Source: Legionella lansingensis
GTDB taxonomy: Bacteria > Pseudomonadota > Gammaproteobacteria > Legionellales > Legionellaceae
Direction: 5' to 3'
NCBI RefSeq assembly: GCF_900187355.1
Contig: NZ_LT906451.1
Coordinates: forward strand, 1,178,501-1,242,500
DNA length: 64,000 nucleotides
Position 1 is the first letter of the stretch. Each line of letters opens with the position of its first letter. Positions 53,368-62,596 of this stretch are shown here, one piece after another. The translations under genes were made by a program, and so were the position numbers. The notes beneath the pieces are model-generated. The model did no database searches, was not told where the DNA came from, and was given only the letters and a program-made list of their open reading frames with translations.

Positions 53368-54069
53368 ATGAAATATTTTGCTTGTTTTCTTATGGCAATA
53401 AGTACTTTGCTTCACGCTGAGACTTATACCGCCAAACTAGGTGATACAAACGTTAAAATTATCAGGCAAATGGGCAAAGGGAAAACATTTGTTCATTTAC
53501 ATGAAAATGAACATACCGCTTTTCAGGCAGCAAAAATGTATATTGCTCGTGAAGGAGGTTCTTTAATTGCCTTAAAACATTCTGGGAATCGTAATATTGT
53601 TTTTCATTTGCATAAGCAACGCTATGAATTTGATCCAAATCGCATTTTTACGGACACAGGCATTAAAAAGACACTCAAGAAATTTGGCTCATACTCCCCT
53701 GAAGCTCATCAAGAAGTCAAAAAATTTGCCAATAAAATTATCAGCCTCCTGCCTGCAAAAGGAAAGGTTATCGCTGTTCATAATAATCGTGGGTACTCTC
53801 TCAAAGAGTATTTACCACATCATTCCTTAGCTCGTGACGCTAAGGCATTGAATTATGTCCCATGCACAAGTTATCGTAATTTCTATTTTGTTACCAAAAA
53901 TCAAGAATATCAGCGCTTAAAAAAATTAAAATTTAATGTTGCTCTACAGTCTGATCATGCAACCGATGATGGTTCTCTTTCTTACTATTTAGGGCATAAA
54001 AATTACATTAATATTGAAGCTGCTTTTTATGCACTAAAGCAACAGCTAAAAATGCTTTACAATGCTTAG
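53368..54069 (+). CDS. periplasmic hypothetical protein with M14-like metal pattern
   Basis: A 233-residue protein with an exported signal peptide (KYFACFLMAISTLLHAET). I do not recognise the family. It carries FVHLHENEHTAFQAA (a HxxE pair) near residues 48-62, VIAVHNNRGYS further on, and YINIEAAFYALK near the C-terminus. This HxxE ... H ... E order is like zinc carboxypeptidases of the M14 and desuccinylase type. It is an inference from motif order alone. A longer ORF starts at 53335; the ATG at 53368 begins a proper signal peptide. Confidence 0.7.
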   Translation: MKYFACFLMAISTLLHAETYTAKLGDTNVKIIRQMGKGKTFVHLHENEHTAFQAAKMYIAREGGSLIALKHSGNRNIVFHLHKQRYEFDPNRIFTDTGIKKTLKKFGSYSPEAHQEVKKFANKIISLLPAKGKVIAVHNNRGYSLKEYLPHHSLARDAKALNYVPCTSYRNFYFVTKNQEYQRLKKLKFNVALQSDHATDDGSLSYYLGHKNYINIEAAFYALKQQLKMLYNA

Positions 54070-54087
54070 GCGGTAGGGGATCGTCTG

Positions 54088-54246
54088 ATGGCACTTCCTC
54101 AAGGAAATTGAGGGCATTTTTAGTGCAACTTGCTTCGTCATTGCGAGCGCAGCGAAGCAACCCAGTTTGATCCTTGAACAAAACTCCGGTCTGGATTGCT
54201 TCACTTCGTTCGCAATGACGACACTTTTTCCTTGAGGAAGTGCCAT
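54088..54246. repeat. nested palindromes: 20-bp outer and 25-bp CGTCATTGCGAGC inner arms
   Basis: Outer arms ATGGCACTTCCTCAAGGAAA (54088-54107) and its exact complement (54227-54246). Inside are 25-bp arms CGTCATTGCGAGCGCAGCGA.. (54136-54160) and ..TCGTTCGCAATGACG (54196-54220), 22 of 25 paired. The inner unit is the very widespread CGTCATTGCGAGC repeat of bacteria. It looks like one palindrome inserted in another, between two convergent genes. Confidence 0.9.
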
Positions 54247-54265
54247 TAGAGGATTGTAAATAGAC

Positions 54266-54695
54266 CTAAAGATTTGCCAAAAAAGATTTTATTTTCTCTT
54301 GCGTTGCAATAATGTGTTCTTCATTTTGGTATTTATTTCGCGGCCAAAAAAATCCCTTTAACCCATCGCCCTTATTTCTAGGTACGACATGTACATGGAG
54401 GTGAGGGATAACTTTGGCTAATGACATTATTCATTGCGACAAAACTTCCACTAGCGCCCATGGCCTCTGTAACGGCTTTGGTCATTTTCTTAATCAATAA
54501 GAAAAATGGTTGAATCATCTGATCAGGTAAATCAGTTAATGTTTTAAAATGTCTTTTAGGCGCTAATAATGTATGTCCTGGGAACAAGGGGCGGTGATCC
54601 AAAAATGCAATAAATTTCTCATCCTCGAAAATAATGTAGGCTTGCTCTTCCTTAGTGACAATCAAATCGATAACGCATTTCTTTTGATTTTGCAT
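54266..54695 (-). pseudogene. HIT-family hydrolase gene with a frameshift
   Basis: The first about 95 residues read as a HIT protein (FEDEKFIAFLDHRPLFPGHTLLAPKRH, GSFVAMNNVISQSYP). At about 54407-54413 the frame breaks, and in the next frame the sequence continues HLHVHVVPRNKGDGLKGFFWPR, including the HIT triad (HxHxH), to a stop at 54266-54268. The 436 bases from the longest start to that stop are one more than a multiple of three, consistent with one inserted base at TATCCCTCAC. As sequenced, the product ends early and lacks the catalytic His triad. The frameshift may be real or a sequencing error. The start is the ATG at 54695 (AAGGGAG upstream), not a TTG two codons before. Confidence 0.88.
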
Positions 54696-54725
54696 AACCA
54701 ATGCTCCCTTACTGCAATTCGATGA

Positions 54726-55802
54726 TTAAACAGAATTTAAACTTTCACTGACAATACTCACGGAAATTTTGCCATTTCTGTCTTTACTACGCTTTAAGAC
54801 AGTGTAATTTGTTAAATTAAGATCTGGATGAACAATCATGGCGACGCTTAAAAAATATTGGCTTTCAATAGTAATTTGTTGATTGCGGATATTTAATTTC
54901 TGTAATAGTGGTGCGATGTCTTGTAAATCTTGTATTCCTTTATCTCCCCGAGCGGTTATCAGCTCTTCGACTTGTGCCTCATTTAAGCCATTTGCTAGAG
55001 TTGCTAAAATTTGTTTTGAGGCTGTGTTGATGTTAATCGGAGTCACTTCAGGTAGAACAGTCAAGTAATCGAATAAACTGCTATAAAGCTTAGCATTAAC
55101 ATCTTTAATTAAGCGAAACTCAGAAACATGTTGCAATAATTGCTGGCTTGCAAAGTAAGGAGGCTTTTGTTGTAAATAGTAATTAACAAATTCATCTTGT
55201 CCACGACCTGGCTGATAAGGGCTTATCCAATTACGAGTGGCCAAGATAAGGGCTTCTTTTTCTGCGGCGCTTAATTTAGTCGGAGCAAGGTCTAAGATTT
55301 TTAAAAATGATGATTGGTATCTTTTGTCGCTTAGATTGTTTAAATTAAAGCGAGATTGTAAGTCGTATAAATGACCACTTGTGCCTACCTCTGGATAAGC
55401 GTTCTGTAATTTGCTTGGAAAATCAATAACTTTTCCGAATTCATCTGCTAGAGTAAATTTATTTTTCTTATCCGCCAATTCACTCATTGCCCAAAAAGTT
55501 ACTGCTTGCGAAGCAAAATAAAGCTTATCGCTTAAAATAGTAAGACGGGTTCTATAAATGTCGAGTTGCAAGCGAGTGCTCATTGCTGTTGCCGCTATTG
55601 CAACCAAGGTCATGATGAATAGGGCGGTGATCAAGGCACTTCCGCTTTGTCTTGGATATGATTGAAAGTATAGGCTGACGTTCCGCGGCTTGACCGCGGA
55701 ATCCAGTGGTGCTGATAGATTTCTGGATCCCGCGGTCAAGCCTCGGGAAGTCGGCATAAAGCCTATACTCTCAATCGCATCCTTTTGTCTATTATTCTGC
55801 AT
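54726..55802 (-). CDS. lspK: type II secretion minor pseudopilin GspK
   Basis: A 358-residue GspK. The pseudopilin core begins RQSGSALITALFIMTLVA, where PilD would cut after Gly, followed by the large GspK periplasmic domain with helix-hairpin-helix-like parts (LSAAEKEALILATRNWI, ITPININTASKQILATLA). It forms the tip of the pseudopilus with GspI and GspJ. Unusually, 43 residues (about 8-50, DAIESIGF through FQSYP) come from a 129-bp palindromic repeat inserted in frame in the leader. Removing it gives MQNNRQK joined to RQSGSALIT, a normal basic leader. The ATG overlaps the lspJ stop, so this is the coupled start. The only other nearby ATG (FMPTS) lies inside the repeat. Confidence 0.93.
   Translation of the reverse strand: MQNNRQKDAIESIGFMPTSRGLTAGSRNLSAPLDSAVKPRNVSLYFQSYPRQSGSALITALFIMTLVAIAATAMSTRLQLDIYRTRLTILSDKLYFASQAVTFWAMSELADKKNKFTLADEFGKVIDFPSKLQNAYPEVGTSGHLYDLQSRFNLNNLSDKRYQSSFLKILDLAPTKLSAAEKEALILATRNWISPYQPGRGQDEFVNYYLQQKPPYFASQQLLQHVSEFRLIKDVNAKLYSSLFDYLTVLPEVTPININTASKQILATLANGLNEAQVEELITARGDKGIQDLQDIAPLLQKLNIRNQQITIESQYFLSVAMIVHPDLNLTNYTVLKRSKDRNGKISVSIVSESLNSV
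55654..55782. repeat. 129-bp palindromic element inserted in frame in lspK
   Basis: Outer arms GGATATGATTGAAAGTATAG.. (from 55654) and ..TATACTCTCAATCGCATCC (to 55782) pair with few mismatches. Inside are CGCGGCTTGACCGCGG..ATCCAG and CTGGATCCCGCGGTCAAGCC arms around a loop near 55707-55722. The inner core is the same family as 57728-57807 and 28059-28077. The length, 129 bp, is exactly 43 codons and there is no stop in the lspK frame. Confidence 0.9.
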
Positions 55803-56409
55803 ACAGTGCCTCTGGAATAATGGTCAAGAAAATCATGTTATCCCAATTCTTGTTGAGAGCAAGATTGAATTGAATCGCTTTGGGCAAGGGCTCCGCACGC
55901 TGGTTTTGCTGCACGGCATTTTCTCTCCACTCAGATAGTACTTCCAAACTGTGATTAAGATAAGCGAAGCGACAGCCCGTTAAATTACTTAATAGTACTT
56001 TATCTTCATAATCATTACGGTTAGTCGTATCAAGAACATGCCATGTCCTACGTAAAAGCTTATTATCTTGACAGACATAAGCCACGCGTTTGAGATGGCT
56101 GCGTTTCTCTTGACCACCTGGGTTTGCAATTCCAAGCCTGGTGAATTCAAGGTATTGAGGATGACCAACAAAAACAGGAAAAAGATGCATTTCATTGCCA
56201 CGTATAGCTCGAGGTATCACTTGCTTTGTATCCCGCTCGATTAAAATAATGGCCAATTGCAGTTCATTAAGGCGATCTGCCTGCTGATTAACGCGTGTTT
56301 TTGTGTTAAATGAGTAATAAAGAACAGAGGAAGTAATGCTTGCCAAGATGGCGAAAACAGCAAGCGCTATTAAGATTTCAAGTAAAGTAAACCCTTTTTC
56401 CTTATTCAT
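55792..56409 (-). CDS. lspJ: type II secretion minor pseudopilin GspJ
   Basis: A 205-residue pseudopilin with the prepilin leader NKEKG and cleavage before FTLLEILIALAVFAIL (Glu at +5 present). The body contains RLNELQLAIILIERDTKQVIPR, characteristic of GspJ, and a C-terminal IQFNLALNKNWDNMIFLT. It joins GspI and GspK at the pseudopilus tip. It overlaps both neighbours (lspI by eight bases; its stop overlaps the lspK ATG). Confidence 0.94.
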   Translation of the reverse strand: MNKEKGFTLLEILIALAVFAILASITSSVLYYSFNTKTRVNQQADRLNELQLAIILIERDTKQVIPRAIRGNEMHLFPVFVGHPQYLEFTRLGIANPGGQEKRSHLKRVAYVCQDNKLLRRTWHVLDTTNRNDYEDKVLLSNLTGCRFAYLNHSLEVLSEWRENAVQQNQRAEPLPKAIQFNLALNKNWDNMIFLTIIPEALYAE

Positions 56410-56773
56410 GCTGATACCGAAATGCTTTAAGTGGATTAGTAAATGGTCCAGCCTGATTTTTACTGACTGTTATGGTCATTTCTTGAACTGATTTTATCTT
56501 GCTCGGGTTTACTTTGACGCGCCAATACCAACGTTGCCCTAGCATGTTGGTGACTTGTGTTACTTCTTGGCTAGGGGATACGGCTAACAATCCCAGCTGC
56601 ACCATGGTTACCCCTTGAACTGCAACCCAATGGCTAATCGTTTTCTCTTGGATTCTTTGTGTATTAGCTACATTTTGAGCGGTGGCTCCCATCAGTGCGG
56701 TCAAAGCGATGGCAATGACGGCTAAAGCAAGTAACACTTCAATTAAGGTAAAACCTGTTGGTAATTTTTTCAT
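56402..56773 (-). CDS. lspI: type II secretion minor pseudopilin GspI
   Basis: A 123-residue pseudopilin: leader KKLPTG, then FTLIEVLLALAVIAIALTALM, Glu at +5. The GspI signature AQNVANTQRIQEKTISHWVA follows, and RWYWRVKV lies in the periplasmic part. Length matches the family (about 120). The start overlaps the lspH stop by four bases. Confidence 0.94.
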   Translation of the reverse strand: MKKLPTGFTLIEVLLALAVIAIALTALMGATAQNVANTQRIQEKTISHWVAVQGVTMVQLGLLAVSPSQEVTQVTNMLGQRWYWRVKVNPSKIKSVQEMTITVSKNQAGPFTNPLKAFRYQHE

Positions 56774-57252
56774 GACGCTTTGGGGAAAGTTAGAATGATT
56801 TCGCCGTTACGCTTGCCAATTAGCGTGGCTATAACAGGTTTTTGCATCGTACCAATATTCAAGACAAAAGGGGTCAGGTCTCCGGAAGAGTCAATGAGGA
56901 TGTCGGGATTCTTGGAATTATTTTTTAACTTGCTCTGTGGCTTTACAACCACGTGGTCAGGAAAATGTCGTGTATGGAATAAACTTTTTTCTGGCATTGC
57001 TGTCCACGTCTTACCCTGTGTAAAACGCAATGTCTGATAACCATCCTGCCGCACATCGATACCTAATGTGGTCATTTCAAGGATTGCTTGCTGTTCTACT
57101 AACTTGATATAAGTTGAAAATTGTTCGGCAGTCATGAGAGCCCGTCGGGATGCACCAAAATCGCCAAATGTAAGCAATGCGAAGCCTATGGTGATACTTA
57201 TAATGATCACTACTACCAAAATTTCAATTAAGGTAAATCCTTTAGCGTGCAT
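56770..57252 (-). CDS. lspH: type II secretion minor pseudopilin GspH
   Basis: A 160-residue pseudopilin: short leader MHAKG, then FTLIEILVVVIIISITIGFALL and the GspH segment ALLTFGDFGASRRALMTAEQ. The start overlaps the lspG end by 11 bases. GspH links the minor-pseudopilin tip to the GspG major pilin. Confidence 0.93.
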   Translation of the reverse strand: MHAKGFTLIEILVVVIIISITIGFALLTFGDFGASRRALMTAEQFSTYIKLVEQQAILEMTTLGIDVRQDGYQTLRFTQGKTWTAMPEKSLFHTRHFPDHVVVKPQSKLKNNSKNPDILIDSSGDLTPFVLNIGTMQKPVIATLIGKRNGEIILTFPKAS

Positions 57253-57661
57253 TCCAATTGCCTATTTCGGCATTAATCCCTGTTCCTCCAGGTTGTCCAT
57301 CTGCGCCTAAGGTAAACACATCCACCTCGCTATGTTCACCAGGATTCAGGTATAAATAATCGCGACCCCAAGGATCCTTAGGTAATGCTTGGAGATATTG
57401 TTTCCAGTCTCTAGGAGCGGGGGTGGTTGTTGGTTTCTCTACTAAAGCTAACAAGCCTTGATCAGTGCTGGGGTAAATCCCATTATCCAATTTATAGAGA
57501 TCGAGTGCATTTTGGATAGCCAAAACGTCTTGTTTGGCCTTGACCACCCTGGCTTCATCAGGTCGACTGATGATTTTCGGTACAACAATGGATGCAAGGA
57601 TGCCAAGAATGACGACCACAACCATAATTTCAATTAATGAAAAACCACTTTGTTTGCTCAT
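57242..57661 (-). CDS. lspG: type II secretion major pseudopilin GspG
   Basis: A 139-residue GspG: leader MSKQSG, FSLIEIMVVVVILGILASIVVP, then the family hallmark DLYKLDNGIYPSTDQGLLALVEKP and PKDPWGRDYLYLNPGEH, with the calcium-binding C-terminal loop (VDVFTLGADGQPGGTG). It polymerises into the pseudopilus. It is separated from lspF by 173 bases that contain an 80-bp palindrome. Confidence 0.96.
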   Translation of the reverse strand: MSKQSGFSLIEIMVVVVILGILASIVVPKIISRPDEARVVKAKQDVLAIQNALDLYKLDNGIYPSTDQGLLALVEKPTTTPAPRDWKQYLQALPKDPWGRDYLYLNPGEHSEVDVFTLGADGQPGGTGINAEIGNWNAR

Positions 57662-57727
57662 TATTAAAAGCTCCTAAACTTACTCAAATATTCTAACGTT
57701 GTAACTACTTGTCCCTATCTATATTGC

Positions 57728-57807
57728 CCGACTTCCCGCGGCTTGACCGCGGGATCCAGCGAATTGGCTAGATCCATGGATCTCGCGGTCAAGCCGCGGA
57801 AAGTCGG
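57728..57807. repeat. 80-bp palindromic repeat between lspF and lspG
   Basis: Arms CCGACTTCCCGCGGCTTGAC.. (from 57728) and ..TCAAGCCGCGGAAAGTCGG (to 57807) pair with about three mismatches around a short centre. Same family as the element inside lspK. Position inside the operon suggests either RNA stabilisation or partial termination between lspF and lspG. Confidence 0.88.
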
Positions 57808-57834
57808 AAGTGAGCGAATAATTACTTAAAGTTA

Positions 57835-59034
57835 CTAACTCACCAATTGCTCCATAGAAAAAATGGGCAACAGTGTTGCTAACACAATAAATAAAACCAC
57901 AGCACCCATAAATAGAATCACCATCGGCTCAAGCAAAGTCAGCGCAGTATCGATGAGTCGTTTTACCTCGCTGTCTAAATGAGACGCCGCACGCTCCATC
58001 ATGGTTGCAATTTGCCCACTTTTTTCTCCACTGGCAATTAAATGTGTTGCCATTGGGCTTAAAAACCCCGTTTCCTTGAGTGCTTGATTTATCGCAGTGC
58101 CCTCGCGAACACGAATAGTGGCTTGGTCAAAAGCATTGCGCATCACAAGATTGGTTACAAGACTAGCCGATACTCGCATGGTTTCGAGAACACTAACCCC
58201 TGCCGCAAATAGAATACCGAAGGTATGTATATAGCGTGCTACGTTTATCGATTTTACCAGATATGCAGTAATTGGTAACTTTAATAAAATACGATGCCAT
58301 TGGGTGCGCACATTAATATTGGCAAGACTGCGCTTAAATGCGGCCAAAAGCAAGAATAGGATAAGTAAGACGATCAAGCCGTAGGATTTAATAAACGTAC
58401 TAATACTGATGAGTATTTTGGTCATTTGCGGCAAAGATTGTCCGCTTGTGGTGAATACTTCTATAATTTTGGGAACAACGAAAGCCAATAAAAAGCTGAT
58501 AATCGCTGTCGAAACAATAATCATCAAAGAGGGGTAGATGAGTGCTTGTTGTATTTTTTGTCTTGTTTCCTGCTGATTTTCCGTGTAATCAGCAAGTTTT
58601 TCAAGAACCAAATCCAACCGTCCCGTCTGTTCACCAGCCCCTACTGTTGCGCGATATAATTCCGGGAAGGCGTTTGGAAATTCTCCCATTGCTTGCGCAA
58701 GGGCATAACCCTCGACCACTTTCGCTCGAACACCTATAATTAATTCACGTACCTTATCTTTTTCAGTTTGCTCACTGACTCCACGTAAGGATTCTTCAAC
58801 AGGAATGCCGGCCGCCAGAAGGGTGGCTAGTTGTCGGGTTAATAGGGCTAAATCTTGTGCCGACAACTTATCTTTGCGTCGTGTTTGCTGTTGTTTAGTT
58901 AAGGTGCGAATTTGAGTAGGAATCATCCCACGTTCACGCAATAATTGACGTGCATGACGTTCTGAGTCAGCCTCAATAACGCCTTTGGTGGTGCTTCCTG
59001 TTTTACTCAGCGCCTGGTAGTGATACGCGCCCAT
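57835..59034 (-). CDS. lspF: type II secretion inner-membrane protein GspF
   Basis: A 399-residue GspF: a cytoplasmic N-terminal part (AYHYQALSKTGSTTKGVIEA), two repeated GspF/T2SSF cytoplasmic domains (LALLTRQLATLLAAGIPVEES and YIHTFGILFAAGVSVLETM) and three membrane helices (near MIIVSTAIISFLLAFVVPKI, LIVLLILFLLLAAF and the C-terminal FMGAVVLFIVLATLLPIF). It is the inner-membrane platform for pseudopilus assembly. The ATG at 59034 is chosen over a TTG two codons before it; neither has a strong ribosome-binding site. First gene of lspFGHIJK. Confidence 0.95.
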   Translation of the reverse strand: MGAYHYQALSKTGSTTKGVIEADSERHARQLLRERGMIPTQIRTLTKQQQTRRKDKLSAQDLALLTRQLATLLAAGIPVEESLRGVSEQTEKDKVRELIIGVRAKVVEGYALAQAMGEFPNAFPELYRATVGAGEQTGRLDLVLEKLADYTENQQETRQKIQQALIYPSLMIIVSTAIISFLLAFVVPKIIEVFTTSGQSLPQMTKILISISTFIKSYGLIVLLILFLLLAAFKRSLANINVRTQWHRILLKLPITAYLVKSINVARYIHTFGILFAAGVSVLETMRVSASLVTNLVMRNAFDQATIRVREGTAINQALKETGFLSPMATHLIASGEKSGQIATMMERAASHLDSEVKRLIDTALTLLEPMVILFMGAVVLFIVLATLLPIFSMEQLVS

Positions 59035-59130
59035 GGTCAATCACGAATTTTTAACAATAAACCAGTTTAATCTATTGGGTTTACTAAGTCACTTAAGGTA
59101 GACTAGCAGGGGCTAATCCTGGAGAGAAAA

Positions 59131-60540
59131 ATGACGAAAGATGTAGTACTTGCGGCAATAAAAGAACATGATGCCAAATTCATCGATTTGCGATTCACTG
59201 ACCCGCGGGGAAAAGAGCAGCATATCACCATACCAGTATCAGCAGTCGACGATGATTTTATCGAAAATGGCAAAATGATAGATGGTTCCTCCATTAAAGG
59301 TTGGCAGAAAATTCATCAATCTGATCTTGCAATTGTGCCTGATATGAGCACCATTGTTCCTGATCCTTTCTACCAAGATAATACCCTGATTATTCGTTGC
59401 GATGTTGTTGACCCACAAACGATGTTAGGTTACGACAGAGATCCGCGATCAATCGCTCATAGGGCTGAAGCGTATTTACAATCAACGGGAATTGCTGACA
59501 GCGCATTGTTTGGGCCGGAACCCGAGTTTTTCTTATTTGATGATGTGCGTTGGGAAACTGATCTGCGTAGTTCGTTTTACAAAGTTGATTCTGCTGAGGG
59601 TCAATGGAACTCAGGTAAAGTCATCGAGGGAGGGAATATCGGTCATAGACCAAGCATAAAAGGTGGATATTTCCCTGTACCACCGGTTGATTCTTCACAA
59701 GATATTCGCTCTGCGATCTGTTTGACTTTGGAGGCCCTTGGAATGGTTGTGGAAGCCCATCATCATGAAGTTGCCACAGGTAACCAATGTGAGGTGGCTA
59801 CACGTTTCAATAGCTTAACCAAAAAAGCTGACGAACTGCAGCTTTTAAAATATGTTGTGCATAATGTTGCCCATAATTATGGGAAAACCGCTACGTTTAT
59901 GCCTAAACCTTTGGTTGGTGACAATGGTAATGGTATGCACTGCCATCAATCACTGATGAAAGATGGTGTGAATCTGTTTACGGGTGATCAATATGCTGGT
60001 TTATCAGAAGCTGCACTTTACTATATTGGCGGGATTATTAAACACGCTCGTGCATTGAATGCGTTCACTAACCCAGCAACGAATAGCTATAAACGCTTGG
60101 TTCCAGGCTTTGAGGCCCCAGTGCTTTTAGCTTACTCAGCACGTAATCGTTCAGCAGCAATTCGCATACCCCATGTAGGTAATCCTAAAGCACGTCGCAT
60201 TGAAGTGCGCTTCCCTGATCCAACAGCCAATCCTTATCTTGCTTTCTCTGCAATGATGATGGCGGGTCTTGACGGCATCCAGAGAAAAATTCATCCTGGT
60301 CAGCCTATGGACAAGGATTTGTATGATTTGCCTCCAGAAGAGCTCATCGATGTGCCAACAGTATGTGAATCTCTCGAACAGGCTATCCATCATCTAAGAC
60401 AGGATCAAGAGTTCTTGTTACAAGGTGATGTTTTCTCCAAAGATTTCATCGATAGCTATATTAAGATTCGTGAAGCTGAAATTGCCCATGTTAGAAGTTT
60501 GGTGCATCCTTTTGAGTTTGAGTTGTACTATAGCCTTTAA
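59131..60540 (+). CDS. glnA: type I glutamine synthetase
   Basis: A 469-residue GSI-beta: DGSSIKGWQ, the metal ligands in [13 protein letters not shown], the glutamate/ATP region [32 protein letters not shown], the ARR segment [19 protein letters not shown], and the adenylylation loop DLYDLPPEE with its Tyr. It makes glutamine from glutamate, ammonia and ATP. The Tyr indicates GlnE-type adenylylation control. It diverges from lspF; GGAG precedes the ATG. Nitrogen regulation by NtrC is likely, but no site was identified with confidence. Confidence 0.96.
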   Translation: MTKDVVLAAIKEHDAKFIDLRFTDPRGKEQHITIPVSAVDDDFIENGKMIDGSSIKGWQKIHQSDLAIVPDMSTIVPDPFYQDNTLIIRCDVVDPQTMLGYDRDPRSIAHRAEAYLQSTGIADSALFGPEPEFFLFDDVRWETDLRSSFYKVDSAEGQWNSGKVIEGGNIGHRPSIKGGYFPVPPVDSSQDIRSAICLTLEALGMVVEAHHHEVATGNQCEVATRFNSLTKKADELQLLKYVVHNVAHNYGKTATFMPKPLVGDNGNGMHCHQSLMKDGVNLFTGDQYAGLSEAALYYIGGIIKHARALNAFTNPATNSYKRLVPGFEAPVLLAYSARNRSAAIRIPHVGNPKARRIEVRFPDPTANPYLAFSAMMMAGLDGIQRKIHPGQPMDKDLYDLPPEELIDVPTVCESLEQAIHHLRQDQEFLLQGDVFSKDFIDSYIKIREAEIAHVRSLVHPFEFELYYSL

Positions 60541-60564
60541 TCGGTGAATAAGATGTTCACTTCT

Positions 60565-60612
60565 CCTCACCCGCCGCGCTGTGCGCACCGGCCTCTCCCA
60601 CAAGGGGAGAGG
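60565..60612. repeat. half copy of the CTCACCCG repeat with short hairpin
   Basis: CCTCACCCGCCGCGCTGTGC.. followed by CCTCTCCC (60592-60599) and GGGAGAGG (60605-60612), an 8-bp stem. It resembles the left half of 4096-4181 and follows glnA by about 25 bases, so it may end the glnA transcript. Confidence 0.65.
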
Positions 60613-60718
60613 TATTTCTGACTCCCTTAAGAAATTAGCCCTTGAAATTCCTCAGTTTTACCCACATATAGAGCAAAATCTAATTTTATTTTTATTGTTT
60701 TAATTTGGAGATTAATAA

Positions 60719-62596
60719 ATGGTGAGTAAGCAGCAAACCATGGGATTTCAAACAGAAGTGAAGCAAATGTTGCACCTGGTTGTCCATTCTTTATATTCAA
60801 ATAAAGAAATATTTCTACGGGAATTAATTTCCAATGCTTCCGATGCCTTAGATAAGCTTCGATTCTTAGCCCTCTCAGATTCTTCTCTGTACGAAAGTGA
60901 TTCAGATCTGAAAATAGTTATTGATTTCAACGAGAAACATAAAACGATTACTATCAAAGACAATGGTATCGGTTTAAATTGGACTGAGGCAGTCGAAAAT
61001 TTAGGAACCATTGCTAAATCAGGTACTAAAGAATTCCTCAATCATTTGACTGGTGAAAATGCGAAAGATGCTCATTTGATTGGCCAATTTGGTGTCGGTT
61101 TTTACTCAGCATTCATTGTTGCTGATAAAGTAACTGTAAAAAGTCGCAAAGCGGGCCTTAGTCCCGAGGAAGGTATTGTTTGGCAATCTAATGGTGAAGG
61201 AGAGTTTACAATAGGCCAAGAGAAGAGAACCGAACGTGGTACAGAAGTTATTTTACATTTGAAAAAAGAGCAAGATGAATTTCTAAGTGATTGGCGCTTA
61301 CGCAGCATTATTACCAAATATTCAGATCATATTTGTTGGCCAATTGTAATGAAAAAGAGAGACGAAGACGATAAGCCGGCCAAGGATTTTGAAACAGTCA
61401 ATAAAGCCACAGCACTCTGGACATTACAGAAATCTGAAATCTCTGACGAAGATTATAAAACGCTCTATAAACATATTTCTCATGATTTTCAGGATCCTCT
61501 AATATGGTCACATAATCATGTCGAAGGAAAGCAAGATTATATCAGCCTCTTATATATTCCTAGTCATGCTCCTTTTGATTTGTGGCAGCACGAGATGAAG
61601 CATGGTCTGAAGCTTTATGTAAAACGAGTATTCATCATGGATGATGCTGTGCAATTCTTACCCAGATACTTGCGTTTTGTGAAAGGAATTATTGATGCAA
61701 GTGATTTACCATTGAATATTTCGCGCGAAATTCTACAAGAAAATAAGCAAGTTGATGCCATTAAGTCAGCTTGTACAAAGCGTATTCTTTCAATGTTGGA
61801 AAAACTTAGCACTCAAGATCCCGATAAATATCAAAATTTCTGGAATGAATTTGGTTTAGTCTTAAAAGAGGGACCTATTGAGGACTATGTCAATCGTGAA
61901 GCAATAGCTAAATTATTACGCTTTACTACTACAAAAAACGACTCAGAGAAACAAAATATATCTTTAATGGATTATGTATCGCGCATGAAAGAAGATCAGG
62001 ACAAAATTTATTATTTGACTGCATCAAGTTACAACTCAGCTAGACATAGTCCCCATCTTGAGATTTTTAAAAAGAAGGATATTGAGGTTTTGTTGTTAAG
62101 TGATCGCATTGATGAGTGGTTGGTAGGCTATTTGAGTGAATTTGAAGGAAAGAAATTACATTCGATTAGCAAGGGTAAAATTGATCTTGATATTGCTGAC
62201 GCTCCCGAAATCAAAAAACAGGAAGAGAGCTTGGCTCCTCTGCTTAAACATATTAAAGAAGTGTTGGGGGATAGAATCAAAGAGGTGCAATTGACTAATC
62301 GACTGACGGATTCTCCAGCTTGCATCGTTGCCGATGAACATGATATGGGTTTAGAAATGCAACGAATATTGCAAGCAGCTGGTCAGAAGATTGCCGAAAC
62401 AAAGCCAATATTTGAAATTAATCCAGATCATGCTTTAATCAAACGTCTATATGGTATTGAAGATGACAGCCGTTTTACCGAATGGGTATTTATGTTATTC
62501 GAGCAAGCGGTATTGGCTGAGGGTGGGCAATTGGATAACCCCGCTGATTTTGTTAGTCGAGTGAATAGATTATTGTTAGAAGCTCAAGATTTATAA
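60719..62596 (+). CDS. htpG: molecular chaperone HtpG (Hsp90)
   Basis: A 625-residue Hsp90: the ATP-binding N-terminal domain ([57 protein letters not shown]), middle domain ([34 protein letters not shown]) and C-terminal dimerisation domain ([15 protein letters not shown]). It folds client proteins under stress. GGAG lies 8 bases before the ATG. No clear heat-shock promoter was found. A weak CCCCC/GGGGG hairpin follows the stop without a T run. Confidence 0.96.
   Translation: MVSKQQTMGFQTEVKQMLHLVVHSLYSNKEIFLRELISNASDALDKLRFLALSDSSLYESDSDLKIVIDFNEKHKTITIKDNGIGLNWTEAVENLGTIAKSGTKEFLNHLTGENAKDAHLIGQFGVGFYSAFIVADKVTVKSRKAGLSPEEGIVWQSNGEGEFTIGQEKRTERGTEVILHLKKEQDEFLSDWRLRSIITKYSDHICWPIVMKKRDEDDKPAKDFETVNKATALWTLQKSEISDEDYKTLYKHISHDFQDPLIWSHNHVEGKQDYISLLYIPSHAPFDLWQHEMKHGLKLYVKRVFIMDDAVQFLPRYLRFVKGIIDASDLPLNISREILQENKQVDAIKSACTKRILSMLEKLSTQDPDKYQNFWNEFGLVLKEGPIEDYVNREAIAKLLRFTTTKNDSEKQNISLMDYVSRMKEDQDKIYYLTASSYNSARHSPHLEIFKKKDIEVLLLSDRIDEWLVGYLSEFEGKKLHSISKGKIDLDIADAPEIKKQEESLAPLLKHIKEVLGDRIKEVQLTNRLTDSPACIVADEHDMGLEMQRILQAAGQKIAETKPIFEINPDHALIKRLYGIEDDSRFTEWVFMLFEQAVLAEGGQLDNPADFVSRVNRLLLEAQDL

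Noticed and set aside
53107..53415. 102-residue minus-strand ORF overlapping acylphosphatase
   Set aside because: Another frame of the acylphosphatase region with no recognisable protein.
54378..54701. HIT ORF taken as a full-length 107-residue gene
   Set aside because: The conserved HIT triad lies in the next frame downstream; the short ORF is the front half of a frameshifted gene.
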